A DNA stretch of 64,000 nt from Nocardia alba NBRC 108234 (GCF_001612665.1 NZ_BDAX01000009.1:1-64000); one strand, 5' to 3'. Counted from the stretch's first letter, positions 44,889 to 56,645 are shown. Numbers and translations are program-made. Notes: generated by a model not told the origin, from the sequence alone.

Positions 44889-45051
44889 GGTCATCTCCGT
44901 CCGGTCTCCCCTGGTCTCACCGGCAATGGACAGCTCGAACCGAATTCCTGTCTTCAGTTGACATTACACAACCGAATGCGCCGCAGACCTGGTGGAACGC
45001 CAAAAGCGAAGTCTGCAACCAAGCTACGACTGCGATCTCCGCACACCGATT

Positions 45052-46146
45052 TCAGCGGTGCCCGGTGACGGGATTCGGGGTCTTGACTACCGTGCCGCGT
45101 AGTACCACCCATTGTGGATCGGTGAGGGTGGCGGGATCGGTGCGTGGGTCTTCGGAGTAGACGACGAAATCGGCGGGGGCACCTTCGGTGATGCTCTCGC
45201 GGCCGAGCCAGGTGCGGGCGTTCCAGGAGGCGGCGCCGAGGGCGTCGTGGGGTGACAGACCCGCGCCGGACAGGGCGGTGATCTCGTCGGCGATGCGGCC
45301 GTGGCGGATGGAGCCGCCCGCGTCGGTGCCCGCGTAGATCGCGATGCCCGCCTCGTGGGCTTTGCCGACGGTATCGCGGACGCGGCGGTGCAGGTCCCGC
45401 ATGTGGGCGGCGTAGACCGGGAACTTCGTGGCGCTGTCGGCGATGCCGGGGAAGGTGTCGATATTGATCAGGGTGGGGACCAGGGCGGTGCCGTTGGCCA
45501 CCATCAACTCGATGGTGTCGTCGGTGATGCCGGTGCCGTGTTCGAGGCAGTCGATTCCCGCGTTGATCAGGCCGGGCAGCGCGTCCTCACCGAACACGTG
45601 CGCGGTGACCCGTGCTCCGTTCGCGTGGGCCGCGTCGATGGCCTGTTTCAGGATGTCGTCGCTCCACAGTGGCCGTAGGTCGCCCACAGAGCGGTCGATC
45701 CAATCCCCCACGATCTTGACCCAGCCGTCGCCGAAGCGGGCCTGCTCGGCGACGATCTCGGGCAGGTCGCGTTCGTCGTCGAGTTCGATGCCGAGTTCGC
45801 GGATATAGCGCTTGGGCCGGGCGATGTGACGGCCCGCGCGGATGATGCGCGGCAACTCGGCGTGCTCATCGATGAAGCGGGTGTCGATCGGCGAGCCCGC
45901 GTCGCGCAGGAGCAGCGCACCCGCGTCGCGTTCGGTCTCGGCCTGCTCGATCGCGCCGTCGTGGGTCTCGTCCCCGCCGCCGTAGCGGATGCCGACATGG
46001 CAGTGGGCGTCGACCAGGCCGGGCACGATCCAGCCGGTGCCGCACAGGGTTTCGGCGCCGCGCATCGGTTCGAAGGTCACGACGCCGTCGACGACCCAGA
46101 GGTCGCGCTCGCGGTCGTCGGGGAGAATCACACCACGCAGATGCAC
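45052..46146 (-). CDS. Amidohydrolase family protein (Rv2915c-like)
   Basis: 364-residue metal-dependent hydrolase. The first zinc motif HxH is seen in GLVDAHCHVG. A bridging Lys candidate lies in GDGWVKIVGDW, a further His in ARVTAHVFGED, another in CLEHGTGI and the catalytic Asp in IYAGTDAGGSI. The N- and C-terminal strands form the usual small beta domain. It probably opens a cyclic amide or imide; substrate unknown. Position between rpsP and ffh matches mycobacteria. Confidence 0.9.
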   Translation of the reverse strand: MHLRGVILPDDRERDLWVVDGVVTFEPMRGAETLCGTGWIVPGLVDAHCHVGIRYGGGDETHDGAIEQAETERDAGALLLRDAGSPIDTRFIDEHAELPRIIRAGRHIARPKRYIRELGIELDDERDLPEIVAEQARFGDGWVKIVGDWIDRSVGDLRPLWSDDILKQAIDAAHANGARVTAHVFGEDALPGLINAGIDCLEHGTGITDDTIELMVANGTALVPTLINIDTFPGIADSATKFPVYAAHMRDLHRRVRDTVGKAHEAGIAIYAGTDAGGSIRHGRIADEITALSGAGLSPHDALGAASWNARTWLGRESITEGAPADFVVYSEDPRTDPATLTDPQWVVLRGTVVKTPNPVTGHR

Positions 46147-46255
46147 TCGAACCTCCAGTCCTCGGCCTTGAACCGAACCTACCGCGCGTGATCAGCGCAC
46201 GCACCCGCGCGCGGCACCGAGTGCGGGCACCGACTGGCACCCTTCGGACGAGTGG

Positions 46256-47074
46256 TCAGTCGTCCGAAGGCTCAGCGTCGAGAAAGACCCGCACCGCGGT
46301 GATACGTGGCCGATCCGGGGCGAACTCGACGAACGCCACACCGTTCGACGCCGCCACCCGCACGCTCACACTGACGGTGCGACCTGCGGCGATCATCTTG
46401 TCCCACTTCATATCTCGCGCACGATCGGCGAACTCCGCCACCGAGACGGTGTGCCCGGCGGGTAGTTCGATCACCGTCCGCTCGTCGAGCAGTGCTCGCA
46501 CGCCACCCGAGTCGCCGGACGCGGCCGCGGCGAACAATCGGCGGACGCGGCGCTTGCCCGACCCGCCCACCCCGCGCAGGGCCCGCATCATCCCCAGCGC
46601 ACCGCCGATGCCGAGTTCGGCGACGAGTTGGGGCCCGAGTTTCGCGCCCGCGAGTAGTCCCGACGGCCCCGTGCGCAGTAGTCGCGCGATCATCACCCCC
46701 AGCTCCCAGTGCGCGGCGAGCCGCGCGATTCGCCAGCCGCCATCGGTGCCGACCAGGTCGTAGCGCAGATGCATCGGCACGGTGACGGTGGCGCCGGTCG
46801 ACATCGTGGTCTCGATGTGCAGGTCACGCACCACGGTGTAACCGGCGACGAGATCGCGGTCGACGCGGAAGGCGATGGCGTTCGGCGCGATGAAGACGTT
46901 GTAGAAACGCGCGATCGCGTCCGGGCCGATGTGCTCGCGCGAGCCGTACGGGTCGTGCACCGCGGCCTGCTCGGCGAACAGGCCGACCCAGGCGTCCTTG
47001 TCGTGCGCCGCCACGGCACGCGGCGACGCACGCACCGCCGCCAACAGGTCTTCGTCGGTCCGCTCCAACGGCAT
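46256..47074 (-). CDS. Two-domain NTF2-like (SnoaL/ketosteroid-isomerase-like) protein
   Basis: 272-residue protein with two NTF2-like halves. The first (about 5-135) reads LLAAVRASPRAVAAHDKDAWVGLFAEQAAVHDPYG, typical of the SnoaL / ketosteroid isomerase fold. The second (about 185-270, RLFAAAASGDSGGVRALLDER) repeats the fold after a Gly-rich linker. Catalytic residues cannot be assigned with certainty. It is divergent from a steroid 5-alpha-reductase-like gene with a KstR operator between them, so a role in steroid metabolism is likely. Confidence 0.8.
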   Translation of the reverse strand: MPLERTDEDLLAAVRASPRAVAAHDKDAWVGLFAEQAAVHDPYGSREHIGPDAIARFYNVFIAPNAIAFRVDRDLVAGYTVVRDLHIETTMSTGATVTVPMHLRYDLVGTDGGWRIARLAAHWELGVMIARLLRTGPSGLLAGAKLGPQLVAELGIGGALGMMRALRGVGGSGKRRVRRLFAAAASGDSGGVRALLDERTVIELPAGHTVSVAEFADRARDMKWDKMIAAGRTVSVSVRVAASNGVAFVEFAPDRPRITAVRVFLDAEPSDD

Positions 47075-47114
47075 GTACGTCCTCCATACTCATGCTCCCC
47101 TGTGCGATCCATGA

Positions 47115-47128
47115 TAGAACGTGTTCTA
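47115..47128. promoter_or_regulatory. KstR operator between the NTF2-like and 5-alpha-reductase-like genes
   Basis: TAGAACGTGTTCTA is a perfect inverted repeat and fits all fixed positions of the KstR consensus TNNAACNNGTTNNA known from cholesterol catabolism in mycobacteria and rhodococci. It lies 41 bp from one start codon and 50 bp from the other, well placed to repress both divergent genes until sterol intermediates appear. Confidence 0.85.
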
Positions 47129-47177
47129 GTTTTGCGTCGGCGATCGTGCCCGGCGCCTGTTGGACAAGAGGATCTCG

Positions 47178-47969
47178 ATGGACTGGTACACCGGGAACAC
47201 CACCTACGACACCGTGCTGACCATCGCCTTCGCCTTCGCCGCGTTCGTGATCGTCGGCGGATTGTTCGCGCAGAGCCCCTACGGCCGCTTCGCGTCGAAC
47301 AAGGTCGGTTTCAATCTCAATCCCAAGCTGGGCTGGTGGCTGATGGAGCTGCCCGCGACCGTCGTGTTCGCGGTGTTCTATCTCAGCGGCCCCGACCGAT
47401 TCGAGCCGGTGCCGCTGGTGCTGGCCGCCCTCTGGCTGCTGCACTACGGCAATCGCGGCTGGTTCTTCCCGCTCTCCATCCGGCAGGTGCCCGGCAAGAC
47501 CAGCAGTTTCAATGTCTCGGTGGTCGCGGCGGGGGTGTTCGTGACGGCCCTGCACGGCTATCTCAACGGCGCGTTCTTCAGCAACGACTACAAGAACCAG
47601 TACGGCACCGCTTGGCTCACCGATCCGCGTTTCCTGATCGGACTTCTCGTGTACCTGTGCGGCTTCGGACTGCTAGTGCGATCCGAGGCGATCGTGCGCA
47701 ATCTGCGCGACAAGGACAACCCCGGCGCCACCGAATACCGCATCCCGCACGGCGCAGGCTTCCGCTTCGTCAGCAGCCCCGCCTACCTCGGCGAGCTGAT
47801 CGCCTGGGCAGGCTTCGCCCTGCTCACCTGGTCCCTGGCCGGCGTAGTCATCTTCCTGATCACCGCGGGCAACCTGGTCCCCCGAGCCTTCGCCACCCAC
47901 CGCTGGTACCAGGAGAAATTCGCCGACTACCCCACCACCCGCAAAGCACTGATCCCCGGCGTGATCTGA
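47178..47969 (+). CDS. Steroid 5-alpha-reductase-like membrane enzyme (3-oxo-5-alpha-steroid 4-dehydrogenase family)
   Basis: 263-residue membrane protein with about six spans. The C-terminal half carries the family signature: EYRIPHGAGFRFVSSPAYLGELIAWAGFAL, then NLVPRAFATHRWYQEKFADYP, the NADPH-binding end of steroid 5-alpha-reductases. It should reduce the C4-C5 double bond of a 3-oxo-4-ene steroid with NADPH. The ATG at 47178 follows AAGAGG. Divergent to the NTF2-like gene around a KstR box. Confidence 0.88.
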   Translation: MDWYTGNTTYDTVLTIAFAFAAFVIVGGLFAQSPYGRFASNKVGFNLNPKLGWWLMELPATVVFAVFYLSGPDRFEPVPLVLAALWLLHYGNRGWFFPLSIRQVPGKTSSFNVSVVAAGVFVTALHGYLNGAFFSNDYKNQYGTAWLTDPRFLIGLLVYLCGFGLLVRSEAIVRNLRDKDNPGATEYRIPHGAGFRFVSSPAYLGELIAWAGFALLTWSLAGVVIFLITAGNLVPRAFATHRWYQEKFADYPTTRKALIPGVI

Positions 47970-47980
47970 GCGAACACGAG

Positions 47981-48024
47981 AAAGCCGTGGCGGGTGGTCG
48001 ATATCGACCACCCGCCACGGCTTT
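47981..48024. terminator. Bidirectional terminator between 5-alpha-reductase-like gene and ffh
   Basis: A perfect stem of about 22 bp starts AAAGCCGTGG (47981) and ends CCACGGCTTT, with a TTTT end on the plus strand and A-run on the other. It lies between two convergent genes and should stop transcription in both directions. Confidence 0.88.
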
Positions 48025-48038
48025 TCAGGGCGCCGAAC

Positions 48039-49604
48039 TCAATTCTTCGGGAACTTCAGCTGGGACAAATCGATCCCCTCCAACCCCGGCGGCAACTGAT
48101 CGAGCCCAGGCGGCATATTCGACAGATCCATCCCCGCCGGTAGCCCCGGCATCCCAGCCGGCATCCCCGGGAACCCACCACGCACCTTCGGCGGAGTAGG
48201 CCCACGCCCACCCTTCTTCCCCTTCTTGCCACCCTTTTTGTTGTTGCCGCGACGAGCGCCCGGCATCCCCATCTGCCGACCCATCATCGCCATCATCTTC
48301 TTGGCTTCGAAGAACCGGTCGACGAGCTGGTTGACCTCGGACACCTGCACGCCGGAACCGTTGGCGATGCGCAGGCGGCGCGAGGCGTTGATGATCTTCG
48401 GGTTGTCCCGCTCGGCGCGGGTCATGCCACGGATGATCGCCTGCACCCGGTCGAGCTGCTTGTCGTCGACCGCGGCCAGCGCGTCCTTCATCTGGCCCGC
48501 GCCCGGCAGCATGCCGAGCAAGTTGCCGATCGGGCCCATCTTGCGGATGGCCAGCATCTGCTCGAGGAAGTCCTCGAGGGTGAGTTCACCGCTGCCGATC
48601 TTGCGAGCGGTCTCCTCGGCCTGCTGCGCGTCGTAGACCTGTTCGGCCTGCTCGATGAGGGTCAGCACGTCGCCCATGCCGAGGATGCGCGAGGCCATCC
48701 GGTCGGGGTGGAAGACGTCGAAGTCCTCGAGCTTCTCGCCGGTGGAGGCGAACATGATCGGCGCGCCGGTGACGTTGCGCACCGACAGCGCCGCACCACC
48801 GCGGGCGTCACCGTCGAGTTTGGTGAGCACGACGCCGGTGAACCCGACACCGTCGCGGAAGGCTTCGGCGGTGCTGACCGCGTCCTGGCCGATCATCGCG
48901 TCGAGCACGAACAGGGTCTCGTCGGGCTGCACGGCATCGCGGATGCCCGCGGCCTGGCGCATCAGCTCGGCGTCGATACCGAGGCGACCGGCGGTATCGA
49001 CGATGACCACGTCGTACTGCTTGGCCTTGGCCTCGTCGATGCCGGCCGCGGCGACGGCGACCGGGTCGGCCGCGGTGATGCCGAGCGGGTTCTCCCCGCC
49101 ACCGATGGAGGTGCCACCGTGCGGGGCGAACACGGGCACGCCGGCCCGCTCGCCGACGACCTGCAGCTGGGTGACCGCGCCGGGACGCTGGAGGTCACAG
49201 GCCACCAGCAACGGCTGGTGCCCCTGACCCTTGAGCCATTTGGCCAGCTTGCCCGCGAGAGTGGTCTTACCCGCACCCTGCAGACCGGCCAGCATGATGA
49301 CCGTCGGCGGGTTCTTGGCGAGGTTGAGGCGGCGGGTCTCCCCACCCAGGATCGCGACGAGTTCCTCGTTGACGATCTTGACGACCTGCTGCGCGGGATT
49401 GAGCGCGCCGGAGACCTCCGCGCCCTTGGCGCGTTCCTTGACGTTGGCGATGAAGCCGCGCACCACGGGCAGCGCGACGTCGGCCTCGAGGAGGGCGAGG
49501 CGGATCTCGCGCGCGGTGGCGTCGATGTCGGCCGGTGACAGACGCCCCTTACCGCGCAGATCCTGCAGTGCACCGGTAAGCCGGTCGGACAGGGATTCGA
49601 ACAC
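48039..49604 (-). CDS. ffh: Signal recognition particle protein Ffh
   Basis: 521-residue SRP GTPase. The N domain is followed by the G domain with GLQGAGKTTLAGKLA, VIVDTAGRLG and TKLDGDARGGAALS, then the M domain (about 300-430, MGPIGNLLGMLPG, RRLRIANGSGV) that binds 4.5S RNA and signal sequences. The last 80 residues are Gly/Met/Pro-rich, with a KKGGKKGKKGG stretch. It acts with FtsY, also in this window, to target membrane proteins. Confidence 0.97.
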   Translation of the reverse strand: MFESLSDRLTGALQDLRGKGRLSPADIDATAREIRLALLEADVALPVVRGFIANVKERAKGAEVSGALNPAQQVVKIVNEELVAILGGETRRLNLAKNPPTVIMLAGLQGAGKTTLAGKLAKWLKGQGHQPLLVACDLQRPGAVTQLQVVGERAGVPVFAPHGGTSIGGGENPLGITAADPVAVAAAGIDEAKAKQYDVVIVDTAGRLGIDAELMRQAAGIRDAVQPDETLFVLDAMIGQDAVSTAEAFRDGVGFTGVVLTKLDGDARGGAALSVRNVTGAPIMFASTGEKLEDFDVFHPDRMASRILGMGDVLTLIEQAEQVYDAQQAEETARKIGSGELTLEDFLEQMLAIRKMGPIGNLLGMLPGAGQMKDALAAVDDKQLDRVQAIIRGMTRAERDNPKIINASRRLRIANGSGVQVSEVNQLVDRFFEAKKMMAMMGRQMGMPGARRGNNKKGGKKGKKGGRGPTPPKVRGGFPGMPAGMPGLPAGMDLSNMPPGLDQLPPGLEGIDLSQLKFPKN

Positions 49605-49684
49605 CGATCGCGCTCCTGATCTGAAAGGGTCTCAGATCGTCTGACCGAAGTCGGACGTCTATTGCCCTCCCAGGGTAATGGAGG

Positions 49685-49999
49685 TTATTCGGTATGCCGC
49701 ACGTGCGGTGGCGCCGTGCGGCGCAACTCGTGGGATTCGATGTCCACCAGGTACACCGCTTCTCTGCCGGTGAGGCCGAGCTCCCGCGACAGCGCCTCGA
49801 TGCGAAGCCATTCGGAATCGGCGCTGTCGGCGCGGTGGGCGGGGGTCGAGGCGATGGTCATCGCCGCCAACGCCTGCGCACCGCTGAGAGTGCGACCCGG
49901 CAACCACGAAACCACCCACAGGTCACCACCGACGCAACGCGCGATATGCGCCGTCGCGTCGCTGGTCATCATCGACGCGGAAACGACTTCGATAGCCAC
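49685..49999 (-). CDS. Small hypothetical protein
   Basis: 104-residue protein with no recognised domain. It has a polar start, a middle part GGDLWVVSWLPGRTLSGAQALAAMTIA and a C-terminal helix-rich segment (SEWLRIEALSRELGLTGREAVYLVD). No signal or membrane segment. The GTG start follows AGGGGAG with 8 nt spacing, which supports a real gene. It stands alone between ffh and glnD. Function unknown. Confidence 0.65.
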   Translation of the reverse strand: MAIEVVSASMMTSDATAHIARCVGGDLWVVSWLPGRTLSGAQALAAMTIASTPAHRADSADSEWLRIEALSRELGLTGREAVYLVDIESHELRRTAPPHVRHTE

Positions 50000-50122
50000 A
50001 GATCAGCTCCCCTCACACGAGTGACAGCCAGACCAGGGGAATGCTATAGGTCCTATCTCGACTTATCGGGCCGCGACGACGCCGTGTAGCAACCTGATAG
50101 CAATCAGTGAGTAAACTGTGTC

Positions 50123-52561
50123 CTAGCGCGGCGAGTCGGTGTCGGTCGCTTCGGTCGGCGGCGGGGCGGGCGCGGGCCGCGGAACCACGTCGAGGACGGC
50201 CTTCTCGATGCGATCGCGCAGGGCCGGGCTGTCGGCGTCGCCCAGTTCGAGGCAGAAGGCGTCGACCACGGCCGAGCCCATCGTGACCACCTTGGCCCAC
50301 CGGACATTGGCTCCCGTCTCGGCGAAGGCACCGGCCAGCCTGCTCAGCAAACCGACGCGATCGTCGGCGCGCAACTCGAGGATCACCTGTCCGGGAGTAC
50401 TGATCGGCGACCAGATCAGGCGCGGCGCCGCGCGGGCATACCGACCGGGACCGGTCCCGACGGCGTCGGCTTCGCGTTTGGCCAGCACCGCGGGCAGGTC
50501 GAGCGCGCCGGTGGTGGCCCGGATGAGTTCCTGCCGCAGCAGGCCCGCGTCCGGCGGATCACCGAACTTCGGCATCACCACGAAGGTGTTGATCGCCGAA
50601 TTTCCCGCACTGCCCAGCGAGGCGGAGAGCACGCGCAACCCGTGCAGCGCCAGCACCCCCGCGGCGTCGGAGAGCAGGCCGGGCTCGTCGGGGGCGATCA
50701 CCGTCACCACGAAGGTGTGCTTGCCGTCGCCGGGCGCGAGGGTGACGTGCACGCCGCCCGCCCGTGCCTTGTCCAACAGCTCCGGGTCGATCGGCTCGGG
50801 CTGCGGCAGCGGCTCGCCCGCCATGACCAGTCGGCAGCGGCGCACCAGCTCACCGATCAGCGAGGCCTTCCAGTCGCCCCAGACGCCGGGGCCGGTGGCC
50901 ATCGAGTCGGCCTCGGCCAGCGCGTGCAACAGTTCGAGCAGGCCCACGTCACCGCCGAGCGCGTCGGCGACGTGCTGCACGGTCGCCGGGTCGGCGAGAT
51001 CGCGCCGGGTCGCGGTGTCGGGCAGCAGCAGGTGGTGGCGCACGATCGCACTGAGGGTGCGCACGTCCGAGGGCCACATCCCGAGCCTGCGACCGATATG
51101 GGTGGCCAGTTCCGCGCCGACGACGCTGTGGTCGCCGTTGCGCCCTTTGCCGATGTCGTGCAGCAGCGCGCCGAGCGCGAGCAGGTCGGGCCGGGCGACC
51201 CTGGTGCTCAGGCCGCTCGCGAAGGCGACCGTCTCCATCAGATGCCGATCGACGGTCCAGGTGTGCATCGCATCGCGCGGCGGCAGGTCGCGCACCGCGC
51301 CCCATTCGGGAAAGAGCCTGCCCCACAAGCCGGTTCGATCCAGGGCCTCGACCGCGTCGATGCTGCCGCGGCCCGCCCCGAGCAGTACGAGCAGATCGTT
51401 GAGCGCGTCCTTCGGCCACGGTTCGCGCAGTTCGGGCGCATCCTCGGACAGCCGGTTGAGCGTGGTCGCCGACATCGGCAGCCCGGTCTGCGCCGAGGCC
51501 GCCGCGACGCGCAGGATCAGCCCTGGATCGCGTTGCGGGCGGGCGTCTCGGGCGAGCACTACCTCACCGGAGTGCTCGACCACCCCCTCATCGAGTGGTC
51601 GGCGCACCGGCATCCGGCGCAGTCGGGCCAGGCCGCGCCGCGGTAGCGCGTTGGCGGCGGTGCGCAACCCGACGTCGCACGAATAGCTCACCGTACGCGC
51701 CGAATCGGTCAATGTCCGGGCGAGATCGAAGCGGTCGCCGATGCGCAGCGCCGCGCCGATCTCGTCGGCGTCCTGCGCGCGCAGTTGATCACGGGCCCGG
51801 CCCGCGACCCGGTGCAGCTCGGTACGCACGTCGAGAAGCCTGCGGTGTGCCTGTTTCAGGCCGCCGCCGGGGACCTCGGGGCCCAGTCCCGGCATGGCAT
51901 CGGTCAATTGGGCGATCGAGAGCGCGTCGAGCAGTTGGATATCGCGCAGCCCGCCACGACCGTTCTTGAGATCGGGTTCGGCGCGGTGGGCGATCTCGCC
52001 GCTGCGCTGCCAGCGCGCGGTGGTCTGGGCGATCAGATCGTCGAAGCGGGACCGGATTCCGGTGCGCCATTCCCGGCGCACGCCGCCGATGAGCAGATTG
52101 CTGAGGTCTCGGTCGCCGACGATGTGGCGCGCCTCCAGCAGGCCGAGCGCCGCGATCATGTCGTCGGCGGCCACCCGCAGCGCCTGCGGCACCGTGCGCA
52201 CGCTGTGGTCGAGCTTGATGTGGGCGTCCCACAGCGGATACCAGAGCTGATCGGCGACCTTCGAGACCACTTCGGGGTCGACGTCGTCGTGCAGCAGGAC
52301 GAGGTCGAGATCGGAGTAGGGCAGCATCTCACGGCGTCCGAGCCCACCGACCGCCACGACCGAGAGACCGCTGTCGGCGGTGATGCCGAGTTCATTGCCC
52401 TTGCTGGTGAGCCACAGTTCGAACAGGTCGACCAGGGCCTCGCGCAGCGACTCCGGATCGAGCCGCGGATTGCGGGTGCCGGCTCCGTCGAGCAATTGCG
52501 CCCTGGCCTTGACCAGATCCGCCGCTCCGTTGTTCTGAATACCACCGCTTCGCTGTGCCAT
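50123..52561 (-). CDS. glnD: PII uridylyltransferase / uridylyl-removing enzyme GlnD
   Basis: 812-residue nitrogen sensor. The nucleotidyltransferase motif is [21 protein letters not shown] (about 71-91, Asp 84 and 86). An HD domain follows ([21 protein letters not shown], about 465-485) and two ACT domains at the end bind glutamine. In actinobacteria this enzyme type adenylylates the PII Tyr51. It is downstream of glnB and amt on the same strand, but a terminator hairpin stands between glnB and glnD, so part of its expression may be separate. Confidence 0.96.
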   Translation of the reverse strand: MAQRSGGIQNNGAADLVKARAQLLDGAGTRNPRLDPESLREALVDLFELWLTSKGNELGITADSGLSVVAVGGLGRREMLPYSDLDLVLLHDDVDPEVVSKVADQLWYPLWDAHIKLDHSVRTVPQALRVAADDMIAALGLLEARHIVGDRDLSNLLIGGVRREWRTGIRSRFDDLIAQTTARWQRSGEIAHRAEPDLKNGRGGLRDIQLLDALSIAQLTDAMPGLGPEVPGGGLKQAHRRLLDVRTELHRVAGRARDQLRAQDADEIGAALRIGDRFDLARTLTDSARTVSYSCDVGLRTAANALPRRGLARLRRMPVRRPLDEGVVEHSGEVVLARDARPQRDPGLILRVAAASAQTGLPMSATTLNRLSEDAPELREPWPKDALNDLLVLLGAGRGSIDAVEALDRTGLWGRLFPEWGAVRDLPPRDAMHTWTVDRHLMETVAFASGLSTRVARPDLLALGALLHDIGKGRNGDHSVVGAELATHIGRRLGMWPSDVRTLSAIVRHHLLLPDTATRRDLADPATVQHVADALGGDVGLLELLHALAEADSMATGPGVWGDWKASLIGELVRRCRLVMAGEPLPQPEPIDPELLDKARAGGVHVTLAPGDGKHTFVVTVIAPDEPGLLSDAAGVLALHGLRVLSASLGSAGNSAINTFVVMPKFGDPPDAGLLRQELIRATTGALDLPAVLAKREADAVGTGPGRYARAAPRLIWSPISTPGQVILELRADDRVGLLSRLAGAFAETGANVRWAKVVTMGSAVVDAFCLELGDADSPALRDRIEKAVLDVVPRPAPAPPPTEATDTDSPR

Positions 52562-52584
52562 CGCCCACCCACCATTTCATGCGG

Positions 52585-52631
52585 GCGGCCCCGCCCCGAC
52601 CGGAAACTCTCGCCGGTGGGAGCGGGGCCGC
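52585..52631 (-). terminator. Hairpin between glnB and glnD
   Basis: Outer stem GCGGCCCCGC (52585-52594) with GCGGGGCCGC (52622-52631), continued by CCC/GGG with a bulged A and ACCGG/CCGGT inside. It lies 32 bp after the glnB stop. It is a likely partial terminator reducing glnD expression relative to amt-glnB. Confidence 0.65.
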
Positions 52632-52662
52632 GCTCGATCGATTCTCGTGCGTACCTAACGAA

Positions 52663-54371
<1,709 letters not shown>

Positions 54372-54443
54372 CTTGTCTTCCTCCTCATCTCGGGCCTCGC
54401 CGATGACGGCAAAAGGACCTGTACAGAAGGGTCGTCACTCGGT

Positions 54444-54481
54444 GTTTCATCCGTTGAGCTGTGGTGTTTCACCTGGGTGAA
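54444..54481 (-). promoter_or_regulatory. GlnR-type operator upstream of amt
   Basis: Read on the minus strand: TTCAC, 6 nt, GAAAC, 6 nt, GCTCA, 6 nt, GAAAC. The spacing is exactly that of the actinobacterial GlnR box (gTnAC-n6-GaAAC-n6-gTnAC-n6-GaAAC), with two perfect GAAAC half-sites and one poor half-site. It is correctly placed to activate amt-glnB under nitrogen limitation. Confidence 0.75.
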
Positions 54482-54631
54482 CGGATAGCGCTGTTGTGTT
54501 GCGTCCACGTTTCGCGTGGTCGGCATGAGCCTGTCAGCTCACGGTGAGCTCGGCGCGGATGTGCGATTCGCCGCGAGTTCGCACGGCGATTCGCCGCACC
54601 CCCGATCTTCGGGAACAGCGATGTCAGCCCG

Positions 54632-54676
54632 GAAAAACAGCGATGCCCGCCCGATCGCTGGATCGGGCGGGCATCG
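54632..54676 (-). terminator. Intrinsic terminator of ftsY
   Basis: A perfect 16-bp stem (54641-54656 with 54661-54676; arms begin CGATGCCCGC) has a 4-nt loop. On the minus strand it is followed by CTGTTTTTCC. It begins 10 bp beyond the ftsY stop: a canonical intrinsic terminator. Confidence 0.9.
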
Positions 54677-54685
54677 ACGAAACCG

Positions 54686-56101
54686 CTACGCGGCGCCCCC
54701 GAGCAGCGCGTCGACGAACGCGCCCGGCTCGAACGGCGCCAAGTCGTCGGCGCCCTCGCCGAGACCGACGAGTTTCACGGGCACCCCGAGTTCGTGCTGC
54801 ACCTGGAACACGATGCCGCCCTTGGCGGTGCCGTCGAGCTTGGTGAGAACCACGCCGCTGATGTCGACGACGTCGGCGAACACCCGAGCCTGCATCAGAC
54901 CGTTCTGGCCGACGGTCGCGTCGAGGACCAACAGCACCTCGTCGACCTCACCCTTCTTCTCCACGACCCGCTTGACCTTGCCCAGCTCGTCCATCAGGCC
55001 GGTCTTGGTGTGCAGGCGGCCCGCGGTGTCGATGAGGACGGCGTCGACGCCCCGGTCGATGCCCGCGCTGACCGCGTCGAAGGCGACGGCGGCCGGGTCG
55101 GCGGCTTCCTTGCCGCGCACGGTCTCGGCGCCCACCCGTTCGCCCCAGGTCTGCAGCTGATCGGCGGCGGCGGCGCGGAAGGTGTCGGCGGCGCCGAGCA
55201 GCACCCGACGACCGTCGGCGACGAGCACCCGGGCCAGTTTGCCGGTGGTGGTGGTCTTACCGGTGCCGTTGACCCCGACGACGAGCAGGATCGCGGGCTT
55301 GTCGCCGTGCGGCAGGGCGTGGATGGAACGGTCGAGCTCGGGACGCAGCGCCTCGACGAGCACGTCACGCAGGGCGGCGCGCGCCTGTTCGGGAGTGCGC
55401 ACGCTGCGCGAGGCCATCTCCTCGCGCAGGCGTTCGACGATCTTCGCGGTACTCGCGGTGCCGATGTCGGCCAGTACGAGAGTGTCTTCGATCTCCTCCC
55501 AGGAGTCCTCGTCGAGGTCGCCGCCGCCGAGCAGGCCCAGCAGGCTCTTGCCGACCGCGTTCTGGGAGCGGGCTAGGCGACCGCGCAGACGCACGAGGCG
55601 GCCGGTGGTGGGATCGATCTCTTCGATCGCGGGGGCGGCGTCGACCTCGGCCGGGGTGGTCTCGGTCGTGGGCGGTGCGGTCTCGATGTCCGGCGCGGTC
55701 TCGGGCGCGACAGTGTCCGGTATGACGGTGTCGAGGGCCGACGCGTCGTCGGGGACGACCACGGTCTCGTCGACGGCGACATCGCCCTCGGGCAGCGGAA
55801 CATCGGTGATGCCGCGGCGCGGGGCGTCACGCGGGATCGCGGCATCGTCGCCGACGTGCGGTTGACCGTCAGTATCGGTGCGTTCAGCGACAGGCTCCGG
55901 CTCGGTCGCCGTCGAGCCGCCCTGGCTGAAGTTGAATCCACCGGACGCGGTGTAACCACCGGAGCGGTCCGTCAACTCCTTGTCCGGCTCGGGCGGTGCC
56001 AGTGAAATCTGGCGTCGCTTGTACAGGACGAAACCCGCGACGAGCGCCACCAACAGGACGGCGGCGATCGCGGCGATCAGGATCCACGCTTGCGAACTCA
56101 C
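54686..56101 (-). CDS. ftsY: Signal recognition particle receptor FtsY
   Basis: 471-residue SRP receptor. An N-terminal membrane span (about 4-25) is followed by KRRQISL and an acidic, Pro/Thr-rich A region to about 150. The N and G domains then follow, with ILLVVGVNGTGKTTTTGKLA, VLIDTAGRLHTK and TKLDGTAKGG. It docks Ffh-ribosome complexes at the membrane. Located next to amt and near smc, the mycobacterial arrangement (Rv2921c). Confidence 0.96.
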   Translation of the reverse strand: MSSQAWILIAAIAAVLLVALVAGFVLYKRRQISLAPPEPDKELTDRSGGYTASGGFNFSQGGSTATEPEPVAERTDTDGQPHVGDDAAIPRDAPRRGITDVPLPEGDVAVDETVVVPDDASALDTVIPDTVAPETAPDIETAPPTTETTPAEVDAAPAIEEIDPTTGRLVRLRGRLARSQNAVGKSLLGLLGGGDLDEDSWEEIEDTLVLADIGTASTAKIVERLREEMASRSVRTPEQARAALRDVLVEALRPELDRSIHALPHGDKPAILLVVGVNGTGKTTTTGKLARVLVADGRRVLLGAADTFRAAAADQLQTWGERVGAETVRGKEAADPAAVAFDAVSAGIDRGVDAVLIDTAGRLHTKTGLMDELGKVKRVVEKKGEVDEVLLVLDATVGQNGLMQARVFADVVDISGVVLTKLDGTAKGGIVFQVQHELGVPVKLVGLGEGADDLAPFEPGAFVDALLGGAA

Positions 56102-56255
56102 CCGGCGAGTCTATTCGGGAGGGGAGTCCCCGCACGTCGGCGGCGTCTGCGCGGCGGGTCGGCGGCCCGATCGCGGGCCTTCGCGCGGATGGCGGAAACA
56201 CTACAGATTCGTTGTCCTGCGGAACTTCTGGCGGTTGACCCATAGGATCGGCGGA

Positions 56256-56645
56256 GTGACCGATCGAAACGTGCTTGGGGGGCCGCTGGAAGAGTGCGGC
56301 GCCGATCCTCTCACGGGCTTCTACCGGGACGGCTGCTGCAGCACCGGTCCGGAGGATCTCGGCAGCCACACCGTGTGCACCGTCGTAACAGCGGAATTCC
56401 TGGAGCATCAGGCCTCCATCGGCAACGACCTCAGCACCCCTCGCCCAGAGAACAATTTTCCCGGCCTGCAGCCGGGCGACCGCTGGTGTGTGGTTGCCGT
56501 CCGCTGGCTGCACGCGCACGAGGACGGCGTAGCCGCCCCCGTGGTGCTGGCCGCCACCCACGAGAACGCACTGGAGGTCATCTCCGTGGATATCCTGCGC
56601 AAATACGCCGTCGACGTTCCCGACGACGTCAGCGACCTGTTGTAA
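56256..56645 (+). CDS. DUF2237 family protein
   Basis: 129-residue protein of the DUF2237 family, found widely in bacteria with unknown function. The family segments NVLGGPLEECGADPLTGFYRDGCCSTG, DLGSHTVCTVVTAEFLEHQ and GLQPGDRWCVVAVRWLHA are all present, with five conserved Cys. Family genes often lie near oxidative-stress genes. Its last 17 bp overlap the 3' end of the convergent TetR gene. GTG start. Confidence 0.88.
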   Translation: MTDRNVLGGPLEECGADPLTGFYRDGCCSTGPEDLGSHTVCTVVTAEFLEHQASIGNDLSTPRPENNFPGLQPGDRWCVVAVRWLHAHEDGVAAPVVLAATHENALEVISVDILRKYAVDVPDDVSDLL

